A stretch of DNA of 64,000 bases from Peromyscus leucopus (lineage: Eukaryota > Chordata > Mammalia > Rodentia > Cricetidae). Below the pieces are notes generated by a model, which was not told where the DNA came from, searched no databases, and saw only the letters and a list, made by a program, of their open reading frames with translations. Each line of letters starts with the position of its first letter. Position 1 is the stretch's first letter. Location of the stretch: NCBI RefSeq assembly GCF_004664715.2, contig NC_051070.1, positions 48,297,956-48,361,955 on the forward strand, written 5' to 3'. Below are positions 32,601 to 44,920 of this stretch, one piece after another. The translations under genes were made by a program, and so were the position numbers.

Positions 32601-35600
32601 TTTCAATAGATAAAGACCTGAGAGGGAAGAGTCGCATCCTGTTGATGTTCTCTCCCACACCTCGAGCAAGCCAACCCCTCAGTATGTGACATTCCCAACT
32701 CGCCAGGTGGAGGGTCACCCATGTCACTGTAGACCTGACCTTAGCTTATACAGCAAGGCATTCCTCTCCTTTACTAGATCCATACCGTCTTCTCCGAAAC
32801 ATTACGCCACATCATCTCTGAATCTCGTAGTCGATGTGTCTGCTACGCACTAGGCCGCTCGTTGGGGCCATAGTTGACCTGCATGCCATCATCTTAAATA
32901 TCGCGTTTGATCTCTCGCGTTGACAGTCTAGATCGCCAGCAGTGTTATCATGTCTCGACTTCAGCCGCGGCCAATCGATGAAACCATCAGTATTGCCGAT
33001 CCTTGGGATCTGCCCCTATATACACACATAAGGGAACATGGGTGCTAGCTCACTCGTTACAAATGCTGTTAAGACTCATCTCTCCAAATGTAGGGTGAAT
33101 CGTCAAAGCTATTCTGCCGTCACTTTCTCTCATGCTCCACTAGTCTATGCCTTCGTGTATTTGATGGACAATGTTGTACTTCCTCAAGGAAACAGTTCTT
33201 ATACACACTATCAGTGAAAGGACAGTTTGTTTCCCTGACGTCATGGTACACCTCTATACTCTTCTGTGTCAGACATTCTGTTCACAGTTTTAGATACACA
33301 GCAGAAACAACGACTTCCTCGATTCTTTTCCAGCTCCTCCAGTGAATCTTCCTCTATGACCTCGCGCATTACGGTATGTAAGGCGTAATTAAATAAACCT
33401 CGAGTGCGATAAGGGCTTCTCTCGGTTTGTTCTCATTCGGTCACTATGGCAGAATCAACCACTCCAGCTCGTTGTCCTATCGATGAATGACATCAGTATA
33501 TAGCCTCAATATAGGAACGTGAGTCTTAATGTGCCCATTATATGAGTATAATTAACCAAATTGGTTACATACTTGCACGATTGCAACAGATTAAACGTCT
33601 CTCTCCTATGTGGAAATCATGATGGTGGTCACTATATGGGACTATCCATTTTATCTTTTAATAAACGAAGAGAGTAACTGATTCAAACCTCATATATCTA
33701 CCATAAAATCGACGCTTACCATTAATACAGAATATTGTATAACATCATATTCCTATTCAACTAATCATAATCGTGAGAGCAATCTATAGTAACAAGTCAG
33801 TATGCAACACAATTCCAAACTAGCCACCAAAAGACAACACTACACTACATGCAACAGTTACTTTCACCACATTAACAAGCTAACTTTTAGAATTTCCCTT
33901 TGACTCCGTGAAATAACTAAGCCCTGATGAGTCTCAAGGTCACGCTATTTTAGGAATAATGCATTTGTGATGAGAAGAAGATTTATCGATCATTTGTTGT
34001 GACAACTGATTGATAGTAAAAAGATCACTATAATGGATCGTGGCCGTACTGACCCTAGCGAGTGCAACTCAGGCCAACACAGCATAAGTCTCCACATATA
34101 GACTGACTGCTTCGTATGTCGGTAATAGTGCAAACAATATATATAGCGCCGTGGAGAAATGCATGGATTAGCAGGGTGACGAAGGTCATCAGAGACCAGG
34201 AATTGAGTGGGCGAGATGGGAGACTCTAGTTTTGCACTAAGTAGACAGGTACGAATTAAGTTAAGAGCACAACTACTGACTCGATACACCTTGCCATGGT
34301 AGGATCGTCATTAATAGCATATATTTTATCAAGTGTCCTTCCCCCCAAAGTGTCGTCTTTACCTTCCATATCTATTTGCTGTGATCTCCTTTTTCTAATT
34401 ACCCCAGGTACCAGTAGGACGCCAATCAACCCGTGATTTGTGAAATACTCTTAATTATGCCTTTGAGTTGTTCTGCGTTGTGTCTACTACCGAGTAATCC
34501 ATGTCCTCATTTGTCACATTGGCCAAGAGGATAAAAGGTATTAACAGCTGAGAGAGACTCACGTAAACGAGAATTAACTCAAAGACGCACAGGTCTTGCG
34601 AGAGTGGAACAGTGGTATAATAATAGGCCAACCTAACTAAGCACACATACTGAGACAACCCAGAATAAAGATTCTCCGTAGACAAAGTACCGCATCCCGC
34701 TCCACCCTCAATATGCCCTCAACACAGTATTGAACCGCTTCCTTGCCACGCACCAACAGCTAGACTGACTGGCTAATATCCGTTAATCCTTAGCCATATA
34801 GGACCTTTCCATTCGCATAAATGAACTAGGATCCAAACCCAGGCTCAGACTCTACAACAAGAAAGATATGATGTTGGGTGTCCTGTTGTTTTTGTAACCG
34901 CACTCCCTATAAGATGCTGAACATAGATATACTGTCCTTGTGTAAAGTGAAGTAATATAGCCTCCAGTAGAAAATGATGTCTAGAGTTCCACACACCATG
35001 GATTCAAGGCAACTCTATCGGTGACCTACATGTAAGAAGAGAATCATTTATTCACTAGATTTTAGGATGATGTGGGAGGCCTGACGCCCACTATGAACAC
35101 CCGTGCCCATGCGTTAATCCCCCGAATTAACTCAGTTCAAAGGTGACGTGGCCGATGTATCGTACAAGAAGAGCAGGGAGAAACAGCCAACACGCACTAG
35201 GTGCCTACACGCGAGCTCTGCATATCAGTGACCAATACATATAGACAGTTAACGCAGGGGGTGGGAGCTAGGCCATTTCCGGGCCCTGAGTGCTTGGCGG
35301 TTCTAAAACTCAGCACATGGCCTATACCTACCTCAGTCGCACAACTGATCCTTCCTGCCTGCAAAATGAATGGGCCACAACAACTCCTCAAAAATCACCT
35401 TTTCTCCCAACAGGTTTTCACCCCGAACTGGAGGGATTCCAAGCGTATAATCAAAGACAATGCAGCCTACTAAAGTGGCCTCTACATCTCAACCGATCAC
35501 AGTTCTTAGTGGCATAGCTCCATGTGGAAGTTTATCGTATTCTCTTTCAAACAGGGCCTAACTTAAAGGTTATATTCACGAGTTACTGTGCTGAGTGGCT

Positions 35601-36990
35601 GCTTAACTTCCTTTTTTAATTTTATATCTTTGTGTAGTGTGTAGTTTGATTTAGTGTGTTTTGTCGTAAATGATATTGTTCTTAGTCGTGTAGGACACAC
35701 GAGGCGGTGTGTAACTGGGTCTGGTGCTGATCCTTTCTAGTGCAGATGCCTTCCAGATACGCTCGTCTGATCTCCCCACTGGTACGTCCTGATCTTGATG
35801 ATGGTCATGTAAGAGGGCTGGCGTATCTAGGATGCCGTCTTGGAACCAGGCTGGTCTAACCCAGCTGCGGCATGTGTTCTCTCCACTTGACTGATGGTAC
35901 AGCTGAGTATAATGAGCTGTGAGTAGCACCCTGTCATCGAGCCCTAGCTCCTTTACTCAATGCAGTGTGTGCAGGCAAGTGACCTCTAGACCAACTTGGC
36001 CTCGAAGCCTCTCGTCACATCCGCCTATGTGTGCCGCCTCCTGTGTTGTAGAACGTTTTTTCTTACTCATGGTGCTCCCTTACGAGTGTAGCACGTAGCT
36101 CACAACGTGCTCTAACATATAGTGCAGTAGACACCACTGCACACAATGCCACTAATGAGTAATAGTATTTTTCACACCGGGGCTGGTGTGGTGCATTGAT
36201 TATGACTAATTAGCGAAGGTGACTTACTATCCAGTGATAGCTGTACGTGTTGAGTTTGCACTAAGTATTTTTGGCCGGCTCCTTTACTTCTCCGTTAGTC
36301 CCTTACTAGTTCTCCCATTATCTCCACTTTGAGTTCACTATCATAGCCACTAACTTGCCTGCGTCTCTCCATCCCTCCATTCCCGATTCGATTGCACAGT
36401 TAAGCCCCACTGAATGCGTCATCAGCCCTCTAGTTGCTGAGTAATTGTCCGTTCCCTTCTATAGTCTCTCGTCTTTATTTGATTTTTCGGTCTGCTGCAG
36501 GCCCTTATCGTTCATATTTACAGGTTGAGTGCGTCAGTAACTCTTCGAGCCGCCCTCCCTTAGGATTCTACTATAAGTACCTTACTTTCTCAGGTTTATG
36601 TATATAATGAATCTTGAGAACCCAGAGTAAAAAGGGCAGCACGCACTGGACCATTTCTGTGATTGCGGGGTGCGAAACATGTGAAAGCCAACTAGTAGAG
36701 TACGCTCGAAATCAGCAACAGTTCTCGGCGAAGTGAAGGAGTGATAATGGGTAGTTTCGAACTCACGCTCAAATTCAAGCGGTCTACTCTTTCTGCGTGT
36801 TTAATTTTAAACTCCAGGCCGATCACATCTCCCTTTGCCAAGTTAATGCTTTAAAGCTCCAACTTGTATCTGCTTAAAGAACACACGACTCATCACGCGT
36901 AAGTAGATTGCATGACACCTTCTGGATCTAACTTCTCCGCCATTACCCTTTCTGATACTGAGCCCCTATCCATGTGAGAGGGTCCTCCCC
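29690..36990. other. Anomalous segment without mammalian sequence signature
   Basis: About 7.3 kb differ from everything around them. CpG is at the level expected from base composition: 14 in 32,101-32,400, and 6 in the 60 bases from 33,361. The flank at 27,001-27,300 has 3. There is no intact SINE, LTR or microsatellite, although the flanks carry roughly one every few hundred bases. The longest open frame is about 115 codons, which argues against bacterial, plasmid or viral coding DNA. Base composition is patchy (AT-rich 30,050-30,720, pyrimidine-rich 31,360-33,470). It reads like scrambled, generated or badly corrected sequence; its origin cannot be decided from the bases alone. Confidence 0.85.
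35830..36065 (-). repeat. Very degraded B1-like traces inside the anomalous segment
   Basis: On the plus strand GGAACCAGGCTGGTCTAAC (near 35,842) and GACCAACTTGGCCTCGAAGC followed by ACATCCGCCTATG (near 35,990-36,030) resemble the reverse complement of B1, including the CCTCGAA and ATCCGCC landmarks. Indels and substitutions are far more frequent than in any B1 outside this segment. Confidence 0.35.
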
Positions 36991-37131
36991 AGAACTGGCG
37001 ATTACAGGGCTTCGTGTGTATCAGAAGCCTTCAAAAGCCGTCAAATTCAGTCCATTTCCCCAGAACTGGGATTACAGGTGTGTGCACCATCACCAACTCA
37101 TAGTGTGTTCTATAAGCAGATACAAGTTGGA
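36858..37131. repeat. Inverted repeat at the right edge of the anomalous segment
   Basis: The arm at 36,858-36,886 is the reverse complement of 37,103-37,131 with 28 of 29 bases matching; the spacer is 216 bases. A degenerate direct copy also occurs: 36,986-37,008 repeats 37,057-37,078 (core AGAACTGGGATTACAGG) with one extra C. Confidence 0.9.
37060..37095 (-). repeat. Short B1-type fragment
   Basis: CTGGGATTACAGGTGTGTGC then ACCATCACC. Confidence 0.5.
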
Positions 37132-37139
37132 AGTTAAGC

Positions 37140-37815
37140 CTTACTTGCAAGGAGAGTGTACAGAGAAATGACCCTGATTCACTGAGCAAAACCAGACTTC
37201 CTCTCCAGAGATGTTCGGAACCAGTGCTTGCTTTACATGTTTCACTTCACACAAATGGCCCGTGCGTGCTGCCTTTACTGGGTTAGATCATAATAGAACT
37301 GAGAAGACCCACAGAACCTCACTATACCTAAAATCACAGGCAAGCAGCAGAAAAGCAAAAAGCCGACCAGACACTCACAAAGAGGGGAGCGGCCTCTGTG
37401 AAATGGAAGACTGGGACAGACAGGAAGTGATGCACATACAAACATGGAAGAAACCTAAATGGAATCACCAAATAACTGGGGGAACAAAGCCCCCACCTAA
37501 TCATCTCCCACCACCAGGTGAAACCTCCAGGGCCTGGTGTGGGTGACATCTAATTGAGTTGTTGGCCAAAGGAGCCCCATGGAAACCCTCAAACAACCCA
37601 GGCTGTTGCCAAGGCTGTTGGTTGTTCTCCACAAACTGAGAGTAAGGCCTACTGCTGTAGACAGCATCCATATAACTCATTGAACACAGAGAAGTCGAGC
37701 TGGTGCCTACCTACAGCCTTCAGCCCTACTGTCCAGCATTGGAGGTACTGGAAGGCACTCTGCACTAGAAAGGTAAGCACCAACCCAGTTACAAACCCTG
37801 TGATCTACTTATGTA
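37140..37815. other. Unannotated stretch
   Basis: Normal-looking CpG-poor rodent sequence resumes here; no gene seen. Confidence 0.5.
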
Positions 37816-37818
37816 GGC

Positions 37819-37820
<2 letters not shown>

Positions 37821-37874
<54 letters not shown>
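37821..37874. repeat. (CA)n microsatellite
   Basis: Perfect CA tract. Confidence 0.98.
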
Positions 37875-37875
<1 letters not shown>

Positions 37876-37894
37876 GGTTCTGTTCCTCTAGAGA

Positions 37895-38245
37895 ACCCTG
37901 AATAACACAGGAAGGAAAGAGTTTGTTTCAGCTTACAACTTACAGCACACCATGAAAAGATGTCAGAGCAGGAACTCAAGGCAGGAACTTGGAGGCAGAA
38001 ACTGAAACAAGAGGCCATGGAGATATGTGACTTACTGGCGTGCTCTCCATGGCTTGCTTTTCTTTCTTACACAACCCAGAACCACCTTTGCACGGGTTGT
38101 ACCATCCACAGTGAGTCAGGCCCTCCCACATCAATCCTTAATTAAGAAAATGTCCTCACAGATCTGCCTATGGGCTAATCTGATGGAGAGAATCTTCTCA
38201 AGTGACGTTTCTTCTCAGATGGCTCTTGTGTCAAATTGAAGAAAA
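37895..38245 (-). repeat. Rodent MT-type LTR, minus strand
   Basis: AAGAGTTTGTTTCAGCTTAC, TTACTGGCGTGCTCTCCATG, CTCCCACATCAATCCTTAAT and TTCTCAGATGGCTCTTGTGT. Confidence 0.7.
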
Positions 38246-38285
38246 ACCAACCGGCGCACGTTCTCACCTATTCTGTGTGTGCATT

Positions 38286-38605
38286 GTATGGTGGTTTGAA
38301 TGAGAATGACCCCTCTAGGCTTATATAGTTTAACACTCAGTTCCCAGTGGACAGAACTCTTTGGGAAGGATTGGGAGGTGGGGTCTTGTTGGAGAAGTCT
38401 GTCAGTGAGGCTGTTAGATTTCCTATGATTTCCACTGTTCACTCTCAGCCTGTGGTTGTAGATCAGTACGTGAGCTCCCAGCTGTTCCTTTATTTTGCCA
38501 TCATGTTCTCACCCTCCGAAACCACAAGGCAAATTAAATGCTAACTTTCCATAAGTTGCCATGGTCATGGTATTTATCACAGCAATATAAAGTAAATAAG
38601 GACAC
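38286..38605 (+). repeat. Rodent MaLR-like LTR
   Basis: GTATGGTGGTTTGAATGAGA start, GTTGCCATGGTCATGGTATT and a CAGCAATATAAAG end. Confidence 0.65.
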
Positions 38606-38629
38606 TTAAAATATATAGCTATTAATGAC

Positions 38630-38910
38630 AGTCACAAAGTTGTAGAGCAAATCTCTTGAACTTATTCTTCCTGTCTAAGCAAAACTGGACATCTCCCCAA
38701 TTCCTTCCTCTCCATCCTTGAGCCCCTGCTAACCACCATTCTCCTCTCTGCTTTTATGTGTTTGACTATTCCACATACAAGTGAGCTATGTGGTATTTAT
38801 CTTGTTGGCTGGTTTATTCCACTTAGTACAGTACCCTCCATGTATTTTGTATGCATGTTGTCACAAATGACAAGATTTTCATCCTCTTTAAGGTTGACTA
38901 GTATTCTGGG

Positions 38911-38959
<49 letters not shown>

Positions 38960-39250
38960 GCATTTTTAAATGTAGTTATCTATTGATGGACATTTAAATT
39001 GATTATGTATGTTGGCTATAGTGAATAGCCATGATAAAGATAGGACTACATATGTCTCTGGTGTGATAATTTCACTTCTTTTGGATATTTATCCAGAAGT
39101 GAGACTCCTACACCATTTGGCAGATCTGTTTACACCATTGGCTGACACTCCATTGTGTTCCCATAATAGCACCGACTACACAGTTACATTACCACCAACA
39201 GTATACAAGTTCCTCTTTCTCCACATCCTCACAAATAAAATTCATTATGA
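38630..39250 (-). repeat. Ancient L1M fragment, minus strand, with (TG)n
   Basis: CCATCCTTGAGCCCC, TTTGACTATTCCACATA, TCTATTGATGGACATTTAAA, TATCCAGAAGTGAGACTCC and ACCACCAACAGTATACAAG follow the reverse L1 order. (TG)n at 38,914-38,959. Confidence 0.8.
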
Positions 39251-40138
39251 CACATTTCCTGATGTGTTACTAAACACATCCAGTAGTAAGCAAATGTGGT
39301 TGAAAATAAGAAAATCTTCAACCATGCCATGTGACCAAATTCATGAACATTTCCCTCCAGGGTCTACTTCCCTTCAGACACTGACTGCAAACAAAGATTC
39401 ACAGCCCCAAGTATGCTGACAGACTCTGGATCTATCATATCAAACGGAAAACATTAAGATGCTCAGCAATATGGCCCCAAGCTTCTAGACAGCATCTAGG
39501 ATCAGAGTAAAGGGAGGTTTTCAAAGGTCAAAGCTTTACTGTAACAGTGAACCTTCTCTTATAGCAAGGTCAGCAGGAAGGGCACCGCGTCTTATTGCAG
39601 TGGCTGCTGGGTGACATCACAGGGGCTCCCCTCCGGTCCTCTCTTTACTGAAAAGAGATTGGCCAATAGTTCTGTAGGCTTGCTGTCAGAAGCACGAGGG
39701 AAGAAGGACAGACAGCCCTTAACAGTAATAGGTGTGGTGGCACTATGAGGGGACAGCCCTGAGGCAAGGATCAGAGGACACTGGATGTGCACCTGAAGGA
39801 CCACAGAGTTACCTCAGAGTCACGAGTGACCCACTTCCTACGGCCGTTACATGGTTCTCACTTCGCACTCTCGGTTTGCTCAAGTGAAAACTCACATGAG
39901 CTCAGGTGCCAATGCATCAATTGGAGAAATGAAACGGGATGGTGAGGGGACTTGCCCCAAGTTTTACTTTGGTAATCAGCAGAAGTTGGACAAAATGAAA
40001 GTCTGAAGACACCTGAGCCGCAGATCCTTCCGTGAGGATTCACGTGGCACACCGGCTGACGTCAACAGGAAACTCTCAGTTCCCTTGGCAATGTGACCTT
40101 AAAGACTTCTGCATCAATTTATTTTAAAGTGCAGGATT
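39251..40138. other. Unannotated stretch
   Basis: No gene or clear repeat. Confidence 0.5.
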
Positions 40139-40140
40139 AG

Positions 40141-40290
40141 GAAGCTGGGTGTGGTGGCTCGTGCCTAGGATTTCAGTACTTGGGAGGCTACTGCAGGAGG
40201 ATTACGGGATCAGTTGAGCTACTAACAGGCTCAAGGCCAGTGAGGGCTACACAGTGAAATGCTGTCTCAAACAGCAACCAAAAAAAGGAC
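40141..40290 (+). repeat. B1-type SINE
   Basis: GCTGGGTGTGGTGGCTCGTG, CAAGGCCAGTGAGGGCTACA. Confidence 0.8.
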
Positions 40291-40309
40291 GATTAAGAAC
40301 TGAAGTACT

Positions 40310-40520
40310 CCCTGGGCTTGGTGGATGCTTGTAATCCCAGCTACTCAAGAGGCTGATGATTCTAAGCTGACTGACAGCCTGGGTGACGTGTCAAGATTCT
40401 GCCTCAAAATAAAATTTCAAAGGGCTGTGCGTGTAGCTCGGTGGTATAGCACTTGCCCAGCAAACACACAGGGCACACTTCATTCTCCACATGCTTTCAT
40501 TTATATGCTCATACATTCTC
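40310..40520 (+). repeat. B4-type SINE (B1 plus ID)
   Basis: A B1-like left part (CTTGTAATCCCAGCTACTCA) followed by an ID-like right part (GTGTAGCTCGGTGGTATAGC). Confidence 0.75.
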
Positions 40521-40675
40521 TAATTTTCTACATAATTATAAAGGATATGTAAAAATAACACATTATTTTTGCTTTTCAATGAATCTTTTTGTGCCCTGAA
40601 AATATCCTTCATTTAGGATACTACTGTTCAAGTACTATTCTATATTCAATATATATTCAATGTATATTCTATATT

Positions 40676-40815
40676 CAATAGAACCTACCTGTAATGCCAC
40701 CTTCCAAGTGGCAGAGGCAGGAGGGGAACCCTGAGTCTTAGGCCAGCCTGAGATATGTGCTATGTAGCAAGAGCCCGTCTCAAAAACAAACAAACAAACA
40801 AACAAAAAAAACCAA
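40676..40815 (+). repeat. B1-like SINE with (AAAC)n tail
   Basis: AGTGGCAGAGGCAGGAGGGG, GGCCAGCCTGAGATATGTGC, then AAACAAACAAAC. Confidence 0.75.
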
Positions 40816-40924
40816 CTAAACAAACAAACATACAAACCAACCAACATGAAACCAGAAATACACATGAACATAAATTAAAAACTAAGTAAGACATTGAAAA
40901 ATATGTATTAGCCCAGAAACATTT

Positions 40925-41520
40925 GAGTTGATATTTGTACTTGAAAGATGTCTGGATTGCCACACATGAGCAAAATAAAAGAGGAGCCATGTTGGAAAAT
41001 ATTTGGCACATCATCAAAGTCAACACAAACCTACCATTTGATGGGGGAACTCCATGACAGGTACATACCTATGAAGAATAGAAAAGGATGGTCAACAAGA
41101 TTCACACTTGAACGTAAGAGCAACACTTACTCATCGAAGACAAAAAGAGGAAACACCCCAAATGCCTGCCAACCAATGAATACATAGACAAAGGGTCTTA
41201 TAACCATATTGTGAAATAGTTCTTAGTCATAAAAATTAAAACTGTCGTGAGTAAGCCAAGTAAAGGAAGTCAGACACAATAGGCATTTCCCATTTCTAAG
41301 TGTTTATAGACAATGTCCCGGACAGGTGAATCTACACAGAGTGGATCAGCAGCTCTTACAATGGAGGAGAGGGGAAAGTGGCTGCCCAAAGAGTAACAGG
41401 CTTACGTGTGAGGTAAGGAACATGTTCTAAAAGCAGCCACAGTAATGACATCCACTAAAGTTCGTTGACTTATACAGGAAACAAGAGTCATGTGGCAGCT
41501 GAATTTTATATTGGTCTCAG
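40925..41520 (+). repeat. Ancient L1M 3' end
   Basis: CAAATGCCTGCCAACCAATG, GTAAGCCAAGTAAAGGAAGT, TGTCCCGGACAGGTGAATCT follow the L1 3' order. Confidence 0.65.
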
Positions 41521-42461
41521 CAGTGCTATTTTTATATATTTATAAGTGTCCTTCTCCCTTCAAGAAGACCTGGGGATACTAGGGAGCTGGTGGATCAAAG
41601 TGGCGTCCGAGGAACACCAACTGCAAGGCTGCAGAGGTACTGATGTGGTAGAAGACAGCAGGAAAGAGAAGTAGAACATAACTAAAGGGAAGGATGAATA
41701 AGTGAGCCTAAAATAGTGTGCAGAGGGAGGGAAGTAAAAGTGAACTCACCACAGCAGCACTGTCTAGAAAAGAAAGAAATTAAATTAAAAAAAAAAAAAG
41801 GATGGTGAGGAAAACATCAGCCATAGATGGCTTCTGGACAGCTGTCACAGACCCTATCTCTTGAGTACCCTACATGCTTAGACATGTACCCTGTCTTTCA
41901 AACAGCACCCCAGAGGCTGAGTCTGTGACCTGGTTAACCAAGAGGCAACAAGGCCCCAGTGTTAAGCACTGTGATGTATTTGGTTAGGTGCTTATCATTT
42001 AGAAGTACATACAGAAAGACTCAGAAGTAACAGGATTTCTTGTATTGCTTTAAAATACTACCAGAAAAGATGGATGTGGAAGAAAGATATTATTAGGCAC
42101 ACTGATAACTGCTGGAATTGGCAGAAGAGAACATTATTCATTACACTACTCTACTTTCAAGTGGAAATTTTCTGTAAGAAAATCTTACAAGTAAAGAAAT
42201 TTGAAAAAGAATCTCAACATTTGCTACATCTATGTCCTATGACCTCTGTGACAGCCCTATCCTATCTGGAATGCTGCACTCCTCTATCACTTCAGCATCT
42301 GGGTCTTTATGCAAATGCTACCCATGGACCTTTTAATCTCGTAGGTGTGTGCTGTCCCCTTTTCCACCCACTTTTTCTCTACAGCAGTTTTCTTCTGACA
42401 TCTTCTCCCTCATGAGTTCATAGTACAGCATTCAGTTTGTGCCTTGAACTGTTCTAAATTT

Positions 42462-42463
<2 letters not shown>
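41521..42463. other. Unannotated stretch
   Basis: A short A run near 41,788; no gene seen. Confidence 0.5.

Positions 42464-42510
<47 letters not shown>
42464..42510. repeat. (CA)n microsatellite
   Basis: Perfect CA tract. Confidence 0.98.
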
Positions 42511-42512
<2 letters not shown>

Positions 42513-43445
42513 TGATTAGGGCATAATCTGTCAAGATATTTCAGATTATTACCAACCCAGCCAATCCACAATAAAAATAAACTCTCTTGCTTTCCAAATA
42601 GCAGCCAAGGGGCCAGTGGCTGAGAGCAAGATGAAGACTATTAAAAAGTCAAGATGACTAAGAAACTTTTGGTGTGGGAACAAACCTGGAAGTCCTTTAA
42701 GGGGAAGATGCTCCAGAAATGTGGACAGTTGACATAAAATTAACTCGAGTTCCAAAGAAAGGAAGAAGAGGGAAAGGAGGGGGAAGAAGAGTGGGGAACC
42801 AGCCCAGACCTCCAAACAAACAGAAACCCACCTTTTTAGCCTCACAGTCCACTAGAAGATGCTAACAGGGTTATCTCTTGGAGAGGCGCACACAGCCCAA
42901 AAAGCTGTTTTCAGATGGGTAGACCCAGGAGACCCAGGCCAAACTAATATAGCCCTTAATATCTCAGACCCACAGGTGAAGGGAAGAAGTTTAAACATCA
43001 TGACCCAAACTCCCTCCAGAAGAACAGTACTTATCAGCCATGTGATAGTGTATGCATTTACTTCTCTGGCACTAAATCTCTACAAGACTTTGAAGTGAGG
43101 GTGAGCAACCAAAGGCTCCTGTTTTTATACAGGTCACGTGACAATTCAGATCATTTGGCAATTCAGCCATATTTATATGTTTTTAAATAACAGTCCATGT
43201 CTCCTTAGCCATCCCAAAAGCTATCTTTTATAAACTTATTTCCAAATGAAGAAAGAGAAGAGAAGGATACCACATTGATTTTCAGAGCTCAGATGTTCTC
43301 AGAGCCACTAGAATGTGTTGCAATAAAAAAAAGCCAAAGAACATAAGGAAAAATAGCCTGACTACAGTTTTCAAAACTTGACATCAATCAGAGAAAAGCA
43401 CCCGCTCACACCTCAGCCCTCTGTGTTATTCTAGTTCCCCACAAC
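42511..43445. other. Unannotated stretch
   Basis: Nothing recognised. Confidence 0.5.
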
Positions 43446-43448
43446 ACC

Positions 43449-43468
43449 ACACACACACACACACACAC

Positions 43469-43500
<32 letters not shown>

Positions 43501-43510
43501 ACACCACACC
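43449..43510. repeat. (CA)n with ACC interruptions
   Basis: CA tract broken once by AACA and ending in ACACCACACC. Confidence 0.95.
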
Positions 43511-44658
43511 ACCTTGGAGGGCTAATGTACACTTCCCTCTTTTAATAAATATAAAGCCAAAGATGCAATCATTTTTTTTAAAGAGAAGAAGATTTTTACC
43601 CTAAGGGTAAATTATGCTGGGTGTGTGGTTTCATGTTCTATTCATTTACCATTATCCAGCTGCCAGATTGACAAAAACACCCAAATCTAAAACCTCCTTT
43701 TCCCCCTAAGAAGTATTTTTTCCTTCTCAATTTGTACTTCATGTTCTGATAGACATAGAGCATCTACTCAATATGAGAATACTAGTATTATTATTTAATG
43801 GATCAGAAAAACTGAAAGTGATAACCACAAAGCCATCCAATGGCTCTTTGGAGAACTGCAGCCTGGAATCCTGCTCCAGGGCCTCCATTCTCAAGCCACA
43901 GCCCCCCTCTATGTATGGAATAAAACCCAGGGCAGAGAGCACACACGCACTCACATGCACACTCACACATGCACTCACACACCTCCCAGGCAGTAAGGTG
44001 ATTTTAAGACACTTATGAGCTCCATGACCTTGACCAAGGCACGGAATCTCTCTGCGCTCCATTTCCATTTCCAGTTTGCTGTGAGAACTAACTGAGTTGT
44101 AGCGTGTGAGCCTCAGTCTGGCACATTGTGTTCTCTAAGTTAACTTTGCTATCACTGGTCTCTCTGTTGCAGGGCAATTCCAAATTCCCCAGAAGACGGA
44201 TGGCTAGGGAGCCCTTCTTCTATTCCCCATCCTCCGATTCTTCTTTCAGGTCCCTCCTCGGGTTAGTACTAAATGTACAAAGCAACCAGAGATCTTTCGG
44301 GGGCACAATGGAAAGATGTAATAGGATCGACAGGCACCAGCATCACTGGGATTATTCCCTCTGGAAGCCCGGGCATGCTTATTTAAGAAGAACTGCTCAG
44401 ATGTTAACAGTCACATAGGATACTACACCAACCTCTCTGCATCAGCAATATGAATCTATTGTTAGTGATGAGGGAAACTATTCGAATCTGTCAGTTGTAT
44501 TCTGTGTGTGCACTGAGATGAGCCGGGACATGGACCAGGAGGTGGTCGCTCTTTTCAGCACATGACTTACTTCTCACTATCAAATAAAGTTGTGTCTACT
44601 TGAATATTTGCCCATGGCTCCCACAGACTCTTTCCTATGTAAAAACAAACAAACAAGG
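43511..44658. other. Unannotated stretch
   Basis: An open plus-strand frame at 44,128-44,418 has no recognisable family. Confidence 0.5.
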
Positions 44659-44853
44659 GGGCTGGAGAAATGGCTCAGTAGTTAAGAGCACTTATTGCTC
44701 TTGCAGAGGACCCAGGTTCAAGTCCCAGCACCCACATGGTGGCTCACAACCATCCATAGCTGTGGGGTCCGAGGCCTTCTAGTGATCTCCTTAGGCACCA
44801 GGGACACACATGACACACAGATAAACATGCGGACAAAACACTAAAACATAAAC

Positions 44854-44918
<65 letters not shown>
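44659..44918 (+). repeat. B2 SINE followed by (GA)n
   Basis: GGGGCTGGAGAAATGGCTCA, CACATGGTGGCTCACAACCA; (GA)n at 44,858-44,918. Confidence 0.95.

Positions 44919-44920
<2 letters not shown>

Noticed and set aside
30728..35929. Open frames of 60-115 codons inside the abnormal block as genes of a novel system
   Set aside because: Their lengths are what random sequence gives; there is no shared strand, spacing, ribosome-binding or splice context, and no recognisable domain.
29690..36990. Horizontally transferred bacterial or plasmid island
   Set aside because: There is no long coding frame in 7.3 kb and the edges grade into host sequence, so transfer is unlikely; CpG level alone does not support it.
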